This document shows, in pieces, positions 44,683 to 56,666 of a stretch of 64,000 nt of DNA. This stretch comes from Xiphydria camelus (taxonomy: Eukaryota > Arthropoda > Insecta > Hymenoptera > Xiphydriidae). The position numbers and the translations under genes were made by a program. The DNA is taken from assembly GCA_963678675.1 (NCBI GenBank), contig OY783193.1, positions 1,805,501 through 1,869,500 on the forward strand, in the 5' to 3' direction. Under the pieces are notes generated by a model that saw only the letters and a list, made by a program, of their open reading frames with translations, was not told the DNA's origin and did not search any database. The first letter of the stretch is position 1. Each line of letters opens with the position of its first letter.

Positions 44683-45131
44683 CTATATCACGCGAGGCTA
44701 AGTGTACTCGCCAGGAAAAAAATTTCAATCAATATTATTTTATCATCTACACGGGAAAAAATGAATATTACAAAATTTGTGATAAATTTCGGAGAAAGGT
44801 CGATTTATCGTTACAATAACTACAATTTTAGTAAAAGTTACAGCAAGGCTTTCAACTTTTACAAATTTTATTATAATTTTCACTGTAATTATAGTTATTG
44901 CAACGATACATTGGCCTTGTCCCGAAATCGATCACAAACTTTGTAAATGCTACGATTTATTTTTTTCCGTGTATGAACTTTTGGCTCATATTTATATAAT
45001 GGGTACTTTTTTGAAGATCACATTTTTATCTACAACAAAGTCTTATATCGATATCAGCCAAAAGTTCATAAATAATTAATGAGATAATAGTGATTCGAGT
45101 TTCTTTCCTGACGAGTGAGTTTAGACTCATA
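44683..45131. mobile_element. Family D MITE interrupted by family C
   Basis: The left arm has TACTCGCCAGGAAAAAAAT and the right arm TTTCTTTCCTGACGAGTGAG. Family C is inserted at a TA within the sequence that in other copies reads TTTATGAACTTTTGGC. Confidence 0.75.
44750..44971. mobile_element. Family C MITE, intact, inside family D
   Basis: It runs CACGGGAAAAAATGAATAT to TATTTTTTTCCGTG between TA dinucleotides (44748-44749, 44972-44973), 222 bp. It is the best defined copy of the family: arms of about 100 bp with GATAAATTTCGGAGAAAGG and CTTGTCCCGAAATCGATCAC. Confidence 0.85.
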
Positions 45132-46829
45132 TGCACACGCGTGTAACCGTCGCGCCGAATGTGGCCCGATCAAGATCACTCTCTTTCGGCAAACCATTCG
45201 TCAATTTCAATGGGTCCGCTAATAAACTCGCCCTGCGATTATCGAGAAGTTGAGAATCGCCCGCGTCCTCCCGAAGGCAGTCCGACCGTTTTTCCGGGAA
45301 TCGTCTTTTCGGCGTGTAGAAAAAAAAAGGACGGTTGAAACAGATGAACCTCGTACCAACGCAGCCTCCCCATAGGGAGCATAAACTCGACTCGGGCGTC
45401 TCGTTCTCTCGTCCCGACGAATTTTCTCTCTCTATTTCTCGGAGTCGCTTGAGAAGGGAATCAAAAGCTGCGACCGAGTAATTGCGTCTCGAGATTTCTT
45501 TCGTTCCTTCTCTATAGAGTGCCTTGAAAATGAAAGCGTTGGCGGTATAATTATCGTAATCTACGTCGGAGACGGCACGGAAAAAATGACACGAGTCGCG
45601 ACGAGGGCAATTTTTCGAATACATTAAAAAGGCTATACCTACATAGAGGGAAACTCGAGGTTGATAATCGAACCTGCACTTACTGCGATTAGATTCGTTC
45701 GAAACCTCACCGATAATACCGAGATGAAGGATTAGGTCGCACAGCAATTAGTATAGCTCTGATAGGTATACTTTAAGGTTAAATGGCGGGTTCACTAGAC
45801 GGTACGAGTAACATAGCAATACCAAATGTGACAAGAGCAATACGCATTGCTGAAATGACTATACGCGTATAGTTGAAATAGCTATTTATTCCGATAAAAT
45901 AGAAAGAAGTAGGTATGGCTGAGGTAAACAGAAACGCATTTTCCTGTAGGTATAAAAGAACACGTTCCAATTGACTGATTCGTCAACGCCGAGCCGAAAC
46001 CATTGAAGCTAATTATGTACATTTGGACGGTAGGCTTTTTTATGACGTAAGCAGCCACTAAGAAAAGATTTAACGAAATTCTTCTCCTGAGGTGGTAAAA
46101 TGGGGGATGTACATTTTTTATCAAAATCCGTCATTTTTCAAGTCTCATCCATGAAAATTGGTATTTCGCCATTCGGCTAGAAATAAAGAAAATCGTGTTT
46201 CAGAATTTTAGGAAACATCCCATAAGAGGAACAGGGGATAAGATTATTTCGAGATACACTACTAGCACTGATCTATACAATTTCTCGCGTTTCGAACGGA
46301 ACCGTAAACAAAGGGAAGCTAGGAGCGAAAGCCTGACGACCCTCTGAGAACCCCTGCACGCTCGCCGCTCCACGACCCTCGTTCATCCGCCTTATCGTTG
46401 CGCTCTAGAGTACCACGATGACGACGACGACGAGTCGCGCGCGCGTCGCGTCGAGGTACATACGTAACGGAGTAACGCGCGCGCGAGAGGGAACGCGTGA
46501 TGTAGGTACGGGGGAGGGTTGGGCGCGGAAGGGGGGGGAAAAGATTGCTCCCGGTTTTCCCGAGGGATTTTCTCGGCGGAGGAACGAATCGCCTGCGGGT
46601 GCGAAACGTCGAGAGTCGAGAGAGAGTGACCTAGTTACTCTCGCGCGCGAGCGGAGGACCTTGCCTCTCCCCGGGCTCCTCGCCGCTGTTATACCGGAGG
46701 CTGTTATCGAGTTGCCGCGGCGTCTACGTATTACGCGGCGGCGTCGATATCCGTGCTTCGATTCACGTGCTCCCCTCCCCCCCCCAACCCCTCGCCTGCT
46801 CTTCTTTCGCTGCGATGTCCGAGCATGAG
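45132..46829. other. Unique sequence, no gene seen
   Basis: A 206-codon minus-strand frame (45127-45747) begins at a TTG, overlaps family D at its end, and has no motif I recognise. CpG-rich sequence with a cytosine run lies at 46.3-46.8 kb. Confidence 0.4.
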
Positions 46830-47575
46830 AAAAGATTCCCGGACTTTTCTAGGCTTTCCAGTAAAAAATGATAATGTCTTCCCTAACCATTTTACAGATA
46901 TATAGGTACGGAAAGAAGTTAATTGTAACATCTACAGTAAGTTTCTGGTAAATCTCGGGACAACGCCGATTTCGCCGTTGTTGCAATAATTACAATTTTA
47001 GTAAAAATTATGATACAATTTGTAGAAGTCGCAAGCGTTGCTGTAGTTTTTACTGAAATTGTAGTAATAATAAATTGACCTCGTGCCGAAATTTAACACA
47101 ATTTTGGCAAATGCTACGATTTCTTTTTTTTTCCGTATAGATCCAGTAGGTACTTATAAATTGTCGTGTATCGTTCGTTTCGTCAAATGAACAAATCAAC
47201 GAATGTCCATATACAATGGGTAGGATACCGATTGAGAAATAAGTATAAAAATAATCTATTGTAATTTTGCGAAATCATTTTTATCGTTTCATAACTTTCT
47301 TTGATATAGGATAGAATTTTCAAATACCTCACATATACTAACATTAATTCCATCGGTAATCGCGATATTCTCACTGTCGGTAGAAAGGGATAATTGATTC
47401 CCGGGAAACTCCCACTTTCAAATCGATCAAGTTTGAGCATTTGCGAAAAGTTCCAGCGAATTCTACAGTTTCCCCGACTTTCCCCGGACTCGCACAATTC
47501 CCTGACAATTCCAGGTTTTCCCGAATTCCCCGATAATTCCAGGTTTCCCCGAATTCCCTGACCGCCGGACACCAC
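46830..47575. repeat. Family N repeat interrupted by family C
   Basis: It shares GAAAAGATTCCCGGACTTTTC, CGTTTCGTCAAATGAACAAATC, ATTGAGAAATAAG and the tandem CCTGACAATTCCAGGTTTTCC / GATAATTCCAGGTTTCCCC tail with the other copies, ending CGGACACC. Family C lies at 46919-47135. Confidence 0.6.
46919..47135. mobile_element. Family C MITE inside family N
   Basis: Between TA dinucleotides, from CGGAAAGAAGTTAATTG to TTTTTTTTTTCCG, with the ACAATTTGTAGAAGTCGC middle. 217 bp. Confidence 0.7.
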
Positions 47576-48165
47576 GCGTTCGCCCACACGCAGGGTTTAT
47601 CTATGCTCCTGTATAAAAACGCAATCTCCTCTCCTCGCGGATATTTTTCACTCGAGTTGGATCGTTAATCCCCGCTGATAAAAGAGAGGAGCGACGTTTG
47701 GATCGGACGGCGCGCGAGTCGATCGAAGATCTCGACGATGCCAATATAGACGGCCGCTCGAATCGGTCGATGAAATTCTCACAATTCGACGATACGATTC
47801 TTGCTCGATTAATCCAACAGCTGGGCGCGTGGGTTACCTATAATACATCACCTGCGGGTCGCCGAGCAGGGTTAAGCAAGCGTGGAAGCGAGCAGACACG
47901 GCTATATGGGTATATCGCGCGATGCCTTGGCCCCCATTCCGCGGCCTCGAACGGGCTCGATGCTTATCGGCTGTGTACGACAGTTCGCGTAACGCATCGC
48001 TGATATCGCGAACATAAGGACGTTTATTCGCCGACGCCCGACACTGAGAAAGCGACGTAACTTTGAAATCCGCTTTGCTGACGCAAGAAAAAAAAAAGAA
48101 GAAAAAACAGGAAGAAAGAAAGCGAAGCGAGAGTGAGAGTACCTATAAAAAAATATCAATGAACT
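47576..48165. other. Unique sequence, no gene seen
   Basis: Mixed composition, purine-rich near 48087-48140. Nothing recognised. Confidence 0.4.
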
Positions 48166-48362
48166 GAAGAGTCCAGGGGAAAAACCCCGTCATCGAGTCA
48201 AAGCTGATTTTGAGGAAAATGAGTTTTAAAGCTATCGATGACAGGGTTATTCTCCAAATCCGATTGCATCATCGGATTCTACGCCTCAAAATCCTTTAGA
48301 AAGCACTTCGAGCCTGTTTCACCCCGAAATGTCAATGACGGGGTTTTTCCCCTGGACTCTTC
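48166..48362. mobile_element. MITE with GAAGAGTCCAGGGG ends
   Basis: The 28-bp terminal inverted repeat (GAAGAGTCCAGGGGAAAAAC...) is perfect on both sides over at least GACGGGGTTTTTCCCC. 197 bp, no frame. Flanking duplication not resolved. Confidence 0.75.
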
Positions 48363-48370
48363 GACTATTT

Positions 48371-48607
48371 CTAGGATGCTCGGGGAAAAGAGTACAAGTC
48401 AAAAAATGGTATTGCTCAGAAATCACCTTTATTTGTTTACATTGAAACACAAACTGTTGAAAAAAAATGTATAAAATGAAAATAACACTTCTCATAAGAA
48501 CCGTTAAATGCATGTGGCACACAAATATGTAGAAGTGTTTTGTGGTAGGCGACTTATCTCATATTGACCATTTTTTGACTTATACTCTTTTTCCCGGGCA
48601 TCCTAGA
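48371..48607. mobile_element. MITE with CTAGGATGC ends
   Basis: The terminal inverted repeats CTAGGATGCTCGGGGAAAAG and GGCATCCTAG extend inward for about 40 bp including AAGTCAAAAAATGGT. ATTT occurs directly outside each end (48367-48370 and 48608-48611), a possible 4-bp target duplication. 237 bp. Confidence 0.7.
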
Positions 48608-49141
48608 TTTCGTCCCCTGAAGAAGATTGTTGCACCGCAAAACACTCCTCCCCTGACGCGTTTTAAAGTTCGCCCGAAGGTGCGCCTCGCCCCCGTTCCT
48701 CCCTCCGTGCGAAGGGGCATGGAGGGTTTCGAAAGTCGGCCGAAAGAATACATCATTCCCCGAAACCACGTCGTCCCTCTTTACTTTCTACTCGACTTTA
48801 AAAGGGAAGTTTCGCAAGGCCGGTCATCCCGTCTGCCGAGCGCGGAAAGAAATGTAAATGCGCCGGGACCCACCCTAAAAGGGCCCCCGCGTGAATGCGC
48901 GCACACCCCGTATGATGCACCTTGCGACTCGATACAAAAAACCAGATGCAGCACCGCCGCGGCACCTGACCTTTTCAATGCATATATGACGACTGTTGTG
49001 CGTGTAGGATCGGCACCCTTTTTGCGTGAAGAGAATAAAGGGGAGGATGGATGTGGCGCGATAGGTCGATCGCTTTATATTGTATCACGGCCGCCAGTGC
49101 GAGAGTAAAAATTAAAACGAAACTGACCAAAGGCACGAGTA
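48608..49141. other. Unique sequence, no gene seen
   Basis: Mildly GC-rich. A 188-codon frame (48542-49108) begins inside the MITE and has no domain. Confidence 0.35.
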
Positions 49142-49664
49142 CACTGAGAAAAATAAGCCGGTCGATCATACCAAAATCCTGGAAAACACGATAAAACCGT
49201 TTGGTGAAATATGGTCTGTTTGGTTGGAACGACCATTTTTTTGTTGTTTAGAATAACTGCAGCGAGAAGGCAGTTTATCGATAACGAACAAATGTGATTC
49301 TAAATACAGCGAAACAAATATTTCGTTAAACCAAGAAAATACACGGTTATTGTTAAAATGTTTGTTTCATTCAAATGGTTGCCTCTCTGAGCATGAAATT
49401 TCGCCAAATGAATATCGTAATAGTTGACGAATATTTCTTTGATCCAATAAAACGTGTATTTCGCCATATTCAAACAGACGTTTATCAACTGCAAATAAAG
49501 TGTTTTCTCGGTGTAAACACGTAATTGGAATAACTGAACATATCAGAATAACTTGATATTTGGTTCAACTTATAATACTATAAAAGTATTTCGGCTGGAA
49601 TAACAAGACTCGTTTAACCAGATACGCTTTGTCATCTTAACCAAGTTAGGTACTTTTCTCAGTG
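49142..49664 (-). mobile_element. Family B MITE interrupted by family L
   Basis: Begins CACTGAGAAAAATAAGCCGG after TA; ends CTTTTCTCAGTG. Inverted relative to the copy at 22115: GATACGCTTTGTCATCTTAACC is at the right. Family L sits at 49260-49513. Confidence 0.7.
49260..49513. mobile_element. Family L MITE, copy 2, inside family B
   Basis: Shares ATCGTAATAGTTGACGAATA and ATTTCGCCATATTCAAACAG with the copy at 20190; right end GTTTTCTCGGTG before TA. The left end is eroded. Confidence 0.6.
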
Positions 49665-51065
49665 CAGTGGAAAGCACGACTCGCCGATGAGACTCTGATG
49701 GCCCCTCGCCACCACCACCCGTCGCAACGGCGAGGGGCCAACGAATCGCGCCCCCTTCGCACAAGGCTTCGGTCGAGGCGCTCGCAGTTACGAGGCCGCG
49801 CGTAGAAAGGGACAGCAGAAACGAGCGGGAGAGAGAACGCGAAACAACGTCGGGAAGGTATACACCCTACGCGTGCACTATCGATTCCTCGGCAGCCCTG
49901 CATAACGCACGACACCCGCGTCTCTCCACCTGTTCTCGTCCGGAATCTTCGGTCCGCTTGAAACGCTCGACCGCGCTGCTCCGCCCCGCGCTGTTCTCCG
50001 AATCAAACGTATCCGACTGCGCGCCGCGATCGCGCATGTCGACATCCTGCAGACGCGCGAGGAGGCAGAGGAAAACAAGTCTGAGGGCCGCTCGTGAAAG
50101 GGCCTGTATATACACTCTCGTTGGGCGCCCACCGCTTCGCCCACGCGTATAAACCGGAGAGGGAAAAGATCGATAGTGCAGCCTCATGCCTAGGCTATAC
50201 GCCGCTCCCCGCGTTACGCGACGGTTTAGGTGCCGCGGAGTTTCGCCGCCGGCGTCGTCCGCTCGCACTTTACGCTGCGCGCGCGATTGCGGGGACCGGT
50301 TTCCACCGATCGGCACAGCGCGTGGAACGAACTGCGAGCGCGCGGCTGACGCAGGTTTAGCGGCTGGAGAGTCGCGCTGCTCGAGCGCGTCGGGCCTCTC
50401 GTGCCCTCGTATCGGTCGAGCGTACTCGCCCCGTGTTTGTGGCTCGCGAAGAGGTTCTGTGTATAGGCGTGTGCAGAGGCGTCGCTCGGAGAGACAAATG
50501 AGATTCGATTTCTAAGGATCGACTCGGCTATCGCGCGATTTACTGGAACTCGAAGACGAGTCGAGATTCCGGAGAACACGTTTCTCTGTAAAATCGTGGT
50601 CAACTTTTACACGGGCGACTTATGATCGAGCGGTGCGACGGGCCGGATTCGAGTGGATGTCAGGTGGGTACGATATAGATAACTCTCGCGCTACGCTCGC
50701 ACTCGACGAGCGGTGAAAGGACTCAACGCCGATTGACTTTCGTCGAGCAATTCCAAACGAGTCGACGAGGGTATAGGAATTCGACCGAGCGGGAACGATA
50801 GTCGTTATTTTCATTGGATAATTATCCGCGACCGCGCGGGAATGCGGTTAAGCGCGTAGAGATCAAATACGGCTGTTTTCGCTCGCGGTGAGATTCTACC
50901 GACGGTGAAAGCATCCCGATTGAATTTTCACGTCCATGAGCGAGAGGCTCGCTCGGGGTAAAATTTATCTAATGAGAAATAAATCAGCAATCACATCCGC
51001 GCGTCGGATTATGCGTTGCTCGACTCGAACGTCGAGGTATTTATATGTACTAAAGCTGGATGTAT
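49665..51065. other. CpG-rich unique sequence, no gene seen
   Basis: GC-rich with open frames on both strands. Nothing recognised. Confidence 0.4.
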
Positions 51066-51475
51066 AACCATATGAGCTGAAATTACTTAGGTGAAAAATT
51101 CTCATCACCACACTGAGAAAAATAATTAGGTCGAAGTGACAAAACGCATCCGGTTAGACACGTTTAGTTATTCTAACCAAAATACTGGGTCAGTTGAACC
51201 AAATATCAAGTTATTCCGACCAAAAAGTGGTCAGTCAAACCAAACAGACGGAGGATCCATATCTCACCAAAATGATTTGGCCATCGTATTCAGGATTTTC
51301 ATTAAATCGACCAAGTTATTCTTCTCGGCGTGTCATCGGAACTTTTGACCTGAATCGATATAAGATTTTATCGTATTACAGTTTGAAACATAATCATCAA
51401 AAAAGTATTATACACACGCGAGCCAAAAGCTCTAAGATAATAAGATAACAGTGATCGAGTAACTTCAGATTCCTG
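51066..51475. mobile_element. Family D MITE interrupted by family B
   Basis: A decayed left arm (CATATGAGCTGAAATTACTT) lies before 51111; the rest (GGAACTTTTGACCTGAATCG, AAAAAAGTATTATACAC, GCCAAAAGCTCTAAG) follows 51332. Confidence 0.6.
51111..51332 (+). mobile_element. Family B MITE inside family D
   Basis: CACTGAGAAAAATAATTAGG at the left, TTCTTCTCGGCGTG at the right, with AAATGACAAAACGCATCC, ACCAAATATCAAGTTATTCC and ACGGAGGATCCATATC between. 222 bp. Confidence 0.75.
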
Positions 51476-52309
51476 CGGTATGCGCGTACCCTCGCGCTCC
51501 CGAGATGTATAAATATCAAATATCAAATGTCACGTAGATATACGTGGAAGGCACTCGCGCGCGGGCTGTATACGGATTCGTACAGTCGACGCGTCCATTC
51601 AGAGAGGAGATCAAAAAGAGTCGCGTTCGACCTGGATACCGAAAGGAACGTGTTGTCGGTAGATCCACGGATAAAAAGACTCGACGGATGCTCCACCCGC
51701 GCGCGGTACGCGCCTCCGATATAAAACAACGGCGATAGCAGCGGCGACGGCGCGGCCGCTCGGAGTTTATTTATCTTCGCGTATCTATTTCTGCGCGCGT
51801 AATTACAGTCCCGGTGATTTAGCGATGCGCTCGCGACCTGCCCTACGCGCGGAACGGTTGGATGTATGATGTCGAATCGAGCACCGCGCGCGCGCGCGCG
51901 TGGCTCGATTTACGTAATTTCTTCCTCGCGTTTGCGCAGTTTGTGCGAATCGCTTTGCAGCCGTCCGGGAATCGATGATCGGCATTGATCGTGGCTTTCG
52001 GTGAATATGCGTGCGGACGAAGCGCGGTGCGAAGGGGGCGCGAAGACGACGGCGCGGTGCTATTCTCGCGAATGGGTAGTATAACGGCGCGACTCTCTGG
52101 GCGAACTGCGGCGAGTGGATAAAGCAGTTTTATCGCGCGGAAGAAACGACGTCCGACGCGAACGTAACGCTCCTCCGCGCGCGCGCGTAGGTGGGAATTA
52201 ATTGTACGGGCTCCTCGCGGAGTTGCGCGCAGTTGCGGCGGAAGAGGATGGCTGTTGAGATTTAAAAACGTTTCCTCTTCTCCTCCTCTCTTGTTGACGC
52301 TCGATTGAG
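51476..52309. other. CpG-rich unique sequence, no gene seen
   Basis: An alternating CG run lies near 51884-51900. Nothing recognised. Confidence 0.4.
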
Positions 52310-52625
52310 AAGAAGCGAGTGTCCGGAAATTTGGCAAAAATCGACATCTCCGGTGTCGGTTGTTTGACCGTTCCATCTTGCGCATTTTTTTCGCGCTGAT
52401 TACGCAAAGCGCGGTTATCAGGTCCACATCTCAAAAGAAATATAAGACGTCGATGATTTTCTGTACGAAACAAATATTTGCTCGCAGAAAATCAGCGATA
52501 TTCCGTGGAAATTTCCCCAATAAATATATTACTTTCATAATCGGCACGAAAAAATACAAAAGATAGGATCGTGAAAAATTCGATTAGAGATATTTCGATT
52601 TTTGTGAAAAAGTCAAAGGGGCACT
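52310..52625. repeat. Family O repeat, copy 3
   Basis: Contains GGCAAAAATCGACATCTCCG and GAGATATTTCGATTTTTGTG as inverted outer pieces, with CGATGATTTTCTGTACGAAA and its inverse at the centre. Similar to 18880-19400. Confidence 0.5.
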
Positions 52626-52818
52626 CGATAAAAATACCTATCACTCGAGTCGATCAGACGAGAGTCAACCACCGATATTTGGTCGATCGTACTGCGTTTT
52701 CTTATCAGCGCAAGGACTCCAAGGAAAGGGAAGGCGAAGAAAAGAGGTGAAAGGTCGCTCGCCGATCACTCTCCACTGTCGAGCAAATAGAAGAGTCTTC
52801 CGTCATGCGGTATCCACC

Positions 52819-53032
52819 ATGTGAGGCTAAATTCACTCGCCAGGAAAGAAACTCGAATCGCTATTTTTTTTCATTGCTTATGAAGTTTTTGCCTATATCG
52901 ATATAAAACTTCATTCTAGATTGAAACGTAATCTTTAAAAAAAGCATTATACAAATATTGAGCCAAAAGCTCACAGGTTGTGAGACAACAGTGAGTTTCT
53001 TTCGCGGCGTGTAGGTAAGTTTAGCCTCATAT
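52819..53032. mobile_element. Family D MITE
   Basis: GTGAGGCTAAATTCACTCGCC at the left and AGGTAAGTTTAGCCTCAT at the right, with CAGGAAAGAAACTCGAATCG and its partner. Uninterrupted, 214 bp. Confidence 0.75.
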
Positions 53033-54408
53033 GGTATACGAGGACAGAGAAATCGAGAAAATGCAGCGACACGCGAGAGACGGGCTATCTATATCGAACG
53101 AACTAAACTTCTTCGCCGCGCGACTCTTGTCCGCGCGCAGCTCTATACTTATCACCGTCATGCCGTCGTTCGCACGGCGCGCGTCAAGCCTCGTACTCGT
53201 CGTCAGCGGGGTTTCGCGATGTAGGAGCGCGCGTATCGATTTCGAGACACAAATAGACCACAGCCTCTATTATTCAAGAATGCGCTCGCGTCCGCCGTCG
53301 GCTCGAGCGAAACGGCGCGCGCGCGCGCGCCCCCTCATTCCCCGCTGCGCTACGCGCGGCAATTCTCCATTCCCGCGCGTACGATTCCTTGCGGCTTTCC
53401 GAGAATCCGAGAAGGTCCTCCCCTCCTCCCCCTTCGCCCCCTTCTCGACCGTCGAATCAACCGGCATTCACGAGGCTCGCCCGAATCGCGCGGAAGAGAA
53501 AGAATGAAACAAAAAAGAGCCAGAGAGAAAGGCGCGTTCCGTTGGCGCACGGCGGACGAAGGATGAGCCCCGCGACGGCGGTGGCGCGAGTAACAAACTA
53601 CACCGCCTACCGATCCATTAATGAAGTCTCAATTGCCCGGCTAACGACTAACAGCTGGCGCGCGCGCGCGCGCTCTATACGCAGATGAGAGGAGACATGA
53701 CGCAATCGAGCGTAAAGAACACCAACCACTTGCGTGTGGAACGTACGTACGTACGTACGTACGCGCGACAGCGCGTGCCCGGGTTCTCTTCTCCGAGCAA
53801 AACAATGGAATGTAAAAAGCCGCGCGGAAGGAGCGGTTCGCTAAAATAGACGGAATTTGCGGTAGGTCGTACGTGTGCCTCCTCGCGCGCCCTCGGTTCC
53901 TGCGGCGCTCCTCCTCGCGGCACGGCGCGCGCGCGCGCGCGCGACTGTAACGAGGGCAGCTGTACGAGGGAGACGACAATACGGGAAGAGTTTCGCTCTC
54001 GACGAGACGATATTCGCGCGTTGGGAGTCCATAAATTGCAGCCGCGGCGAGCGGGCACCGCGCCTCTGCTCGCTTCTCGCGCGAATAACAGAGCGACGCA
54101 GGCGGCGCACGGGGAGAGGGGAGTAGGGCGTCGCACGATGGGTGTAAGCCGAGAAGTGACGCGCGGTTCCCGAGCAACACGTGCGGCTGTCTCAGCGTAT
54201 CGAGTCACCGTCGCGCGGTAACTCGACCAAGCAGTCCGCCTCGTCGGGATTCCGCCGCCCGTGAAGCTAAAAAGTTGACTCGAGAGTCGTACGCGCCGGA
54301 ACGCTCGCGCCGTCGACGGGAAAAATCCGTGGTCGTCCTTGGGAGGTATTTTACGTTCGATTCCAGGCGCTCTCCGCTCTCGGATGTCGCACGCCGTTAT
54401 ACCACACA
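53033..54408. other. CpG-rich unique sequence, no gene seen
   Basis: Alternating CG runs near 53318-53333, 53658-53673 and 53926-53942. Open frames on both strands, longest 244 codons on the minus strand, are Arg/Ala-rich and have no domains. Confidence 0.4.
53742..53763. repeat. (GTAC)n tetranucleotide run
   Basis: Five successive GTAC units, a self-complementary tetranucleotide repeat, immediately followed by GCGCGACAGCGCG. Confidence 0.85.
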
Positions 54409-54615
54409 CACGAGGCTAAACTTACTCGCCAGGAAAAAAACTTCGATCTCTGTTATCCCATTATCAGTGAACTTTTGGCATACATCGATATGAGACTTTA
54501 TTGTAGATAAAGGTGTAATCTTCAAAAAAGTATCATACAATTTGAGCCTGAAGCTCATAGATAATGAGATAATAGTGACTGAAGTTTCTTTCCTGGTGAG
54601 TAAGTTTAACATCAT
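54409..54615. mobile_element. Family D MITE
   Basis: CGAGGCTAAACTTACTCGCC at the left, CTTTCCTGGTGAGTAAGTT at the right, centre CATACATCGATATGAGAC. Uninterrupted. Confidence 0.75.
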
Positions 54616-54771
54616 ACGAAACAGGGTGTAATGGCTGAGGCTGAAACTGTTCTAAGGAGCCTGATTTTGTTCCGAGTCCAAACACTGATCAGTGGTATGA
54701 CTTCCTACGATTTCCTCCACTTTGAAACAGAGAGTTGACAGCCGAGTGGATTCCGAGGAACGGAGATCGTA

Positions 54772-55009
54772 TCACGGAGAGTATATCGATCACTGTTATA
54801 CCAGATAATTGATTTGACATTTTGGGGAAAGTATTGCGCTCATAGCTCAACTGTATAACAACAGTTGACATACATAGATCTCGTGAACTTCACTAATCGT
54901 ATGTCAATTCTTATCATGCGGTAGAACAACGGAGGCTATACTTTCTCCAAGATGTGACAAATCTACTATCCGGTATAACGGTGATTAATATACTCTTCTC
55001 TCCGTGTAG
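54772..55009. mobile_element. Family K MITE, copy 2
   Basis: Runs CACGGAGAGTATATCGATC to CTCTTCTCTCCGTG followed by TA. Arms share TTTGACATTTTGGGGAAAG and its counterpart. 238 bp. Confidence 0.7.
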
Positions 55010-56171
55010 CAAATCATGTCATTGGTCAGCGTGCTAACTCTGAACAGAATTAGGCTTCTCTCAGCCGTTACGCTCCGCGCAGGCGATGAAAAATTGACGT
55101 TAGCGTCGAGAAACGATTCGAAGATTAATGCCGGGTTTGGCATCCATTTGTCAAGCCGTCGTCGCGAATACGGCTTTAGTCGCAATTGTCGCATCGGCCT
55201 ACGTCAATTATTGTTGGGAATGACGGACGACTCCGGCTAAATGTCGAACCAATTGCTAGCTAGCGAAGTTTAATTACTACGGAGTCTCGACGGGCGACAA
55301 CTTCCAGTCGGTGACGCGAGTCGTTGCAGCCCGGCTCGGCGCGACTGCGTCGCAGTTTCATCTCGCGGACGGAGCGTCTCTCGAAATAGAGCGGATGCGC
55401 TCGATCGGGGGTCGTCGCGACGCCTGACATATACGGTGTCCCGCATTTTTCGCAAATCGCAACGAATCGCGACGCGATGGAGGTAGGTCGGGACGCCTTG
55501 CCAACGTTTTTTCTAAAATAAAGAGCTGTGCGTGACGCTCCCACCGATGCCCGCGTCTCCGTAAACACGAATACAATGTAAGTGCGCGCGGACGAGAGGA
55601 CATATCGCGGCGATCGAGCCAAGAGGCGCTATCTAATTCCGGCGGCGAAAACTCGCACGCAAAGGTCGTGGCATTACGACGCGCCCGACTGCCGGAGCGC
55701 GTTCGCTCGTCGACTGCAGTTTAACATTTGAAGGTCAGAGAAGTCGAGCCTCCCCCCCCCCCCCCCCGACGCGTCGTCGGGCGAAATATCTCGCGACGGT
55801 ACGTCGATGCGGAACGCGCCGATTTCCACTCGCGCGGTGCGGCGCTCTACTCGGATGGTCTGTGTATCAATGCTCGTCGCATGATCGAAAGCACTGAGGG
55901 AGAGAAATGATGTTTCAAAATGCAGCAGTTGATCCCAGAAAGTATGGAGATGAACTCCGGGTAAGAAATGTAGTAATAGTGCAGTTATAAATTCGGTTAA
56001 CCCATTATAACCTAGCGTTCCATATATGGCACATAGTGATCTATTTGATTAACCCACTAACAGAAAAAAAATTCAGGTCTTAATAGGTTAAATGCTATAT
56101 CGACTAAAATTTACTTCTACCAGACGTAAATTTAAATCCCATAGAGTCCTGTACGATACATATAAGTCCTA
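55010..56171. other. Unique sequence, no gene seen
   Basis: CpG-rich to about 55.9 kb with a cytosine run at 55753-55767, then AT-rich. TTTCAAAATGCAGCAG at 55913 resembles the start of family P but does not continue. Confidence 0.4.
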
Positions 56172-56437
56172 CACTGAGACAAATAATTAGGTTCAAATGA
56201 CAAAACGCATCTAGTCAAGCACGTCAAGTTATTCTAACCAAAATATACTGGTCATTTCAACGAAATACTTAGTAATTTATTCTAACCAAGTGTTTAGTTA
56301 TCCCAACCAAATATTTAGTCAGTCTAACGAAAAAGTGGTCAGTCAAATCAGACAGATGGAGGATCCACGTCTCACCAAACGGTTTGGTTATCGTCTTCGG
56401 GATTTTGGTTTGATAGACCAAGATATTGTTTTGAGTG
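56172..56437 (+). mobile_element. Family B MITE, long intact copy
   Basis: CACTGAGACAAATAATTAGG to ATTGTTTTGAGTG between TA dinucleotides, 266 bp. It shows the full array of AACCAAATATTTAGT-type units that alternate between GTCA/GTTA steps. Confidence 0.75.
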
Positions 56438-56666
56438 TATAGCGTTTAACCGAATTCGTAACTGTCCCGTTATTACATTTATTACTTGGAGTTTTCCCCC
56501 ATAGGTACTTTCAAGGATTGATTGCTACATTTTGAAAGATCCTTATTCTCATTGAGGGCGATACCTTTACAAGAAAAAACAAATAAAACAAAAACAAATA
56601 GGCCGAAAACGTACTCATCGAAACTTGCCCCTTCGATCGTGCAACCATTAATACATAGTAGACGTA

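Noticed and set aside
45127..45747. 206-codon minus-strand frame with less biased composition
   Set aside because: It begins at TTG, ends inside a family D MITE boundary, and shows no motif or splice context.
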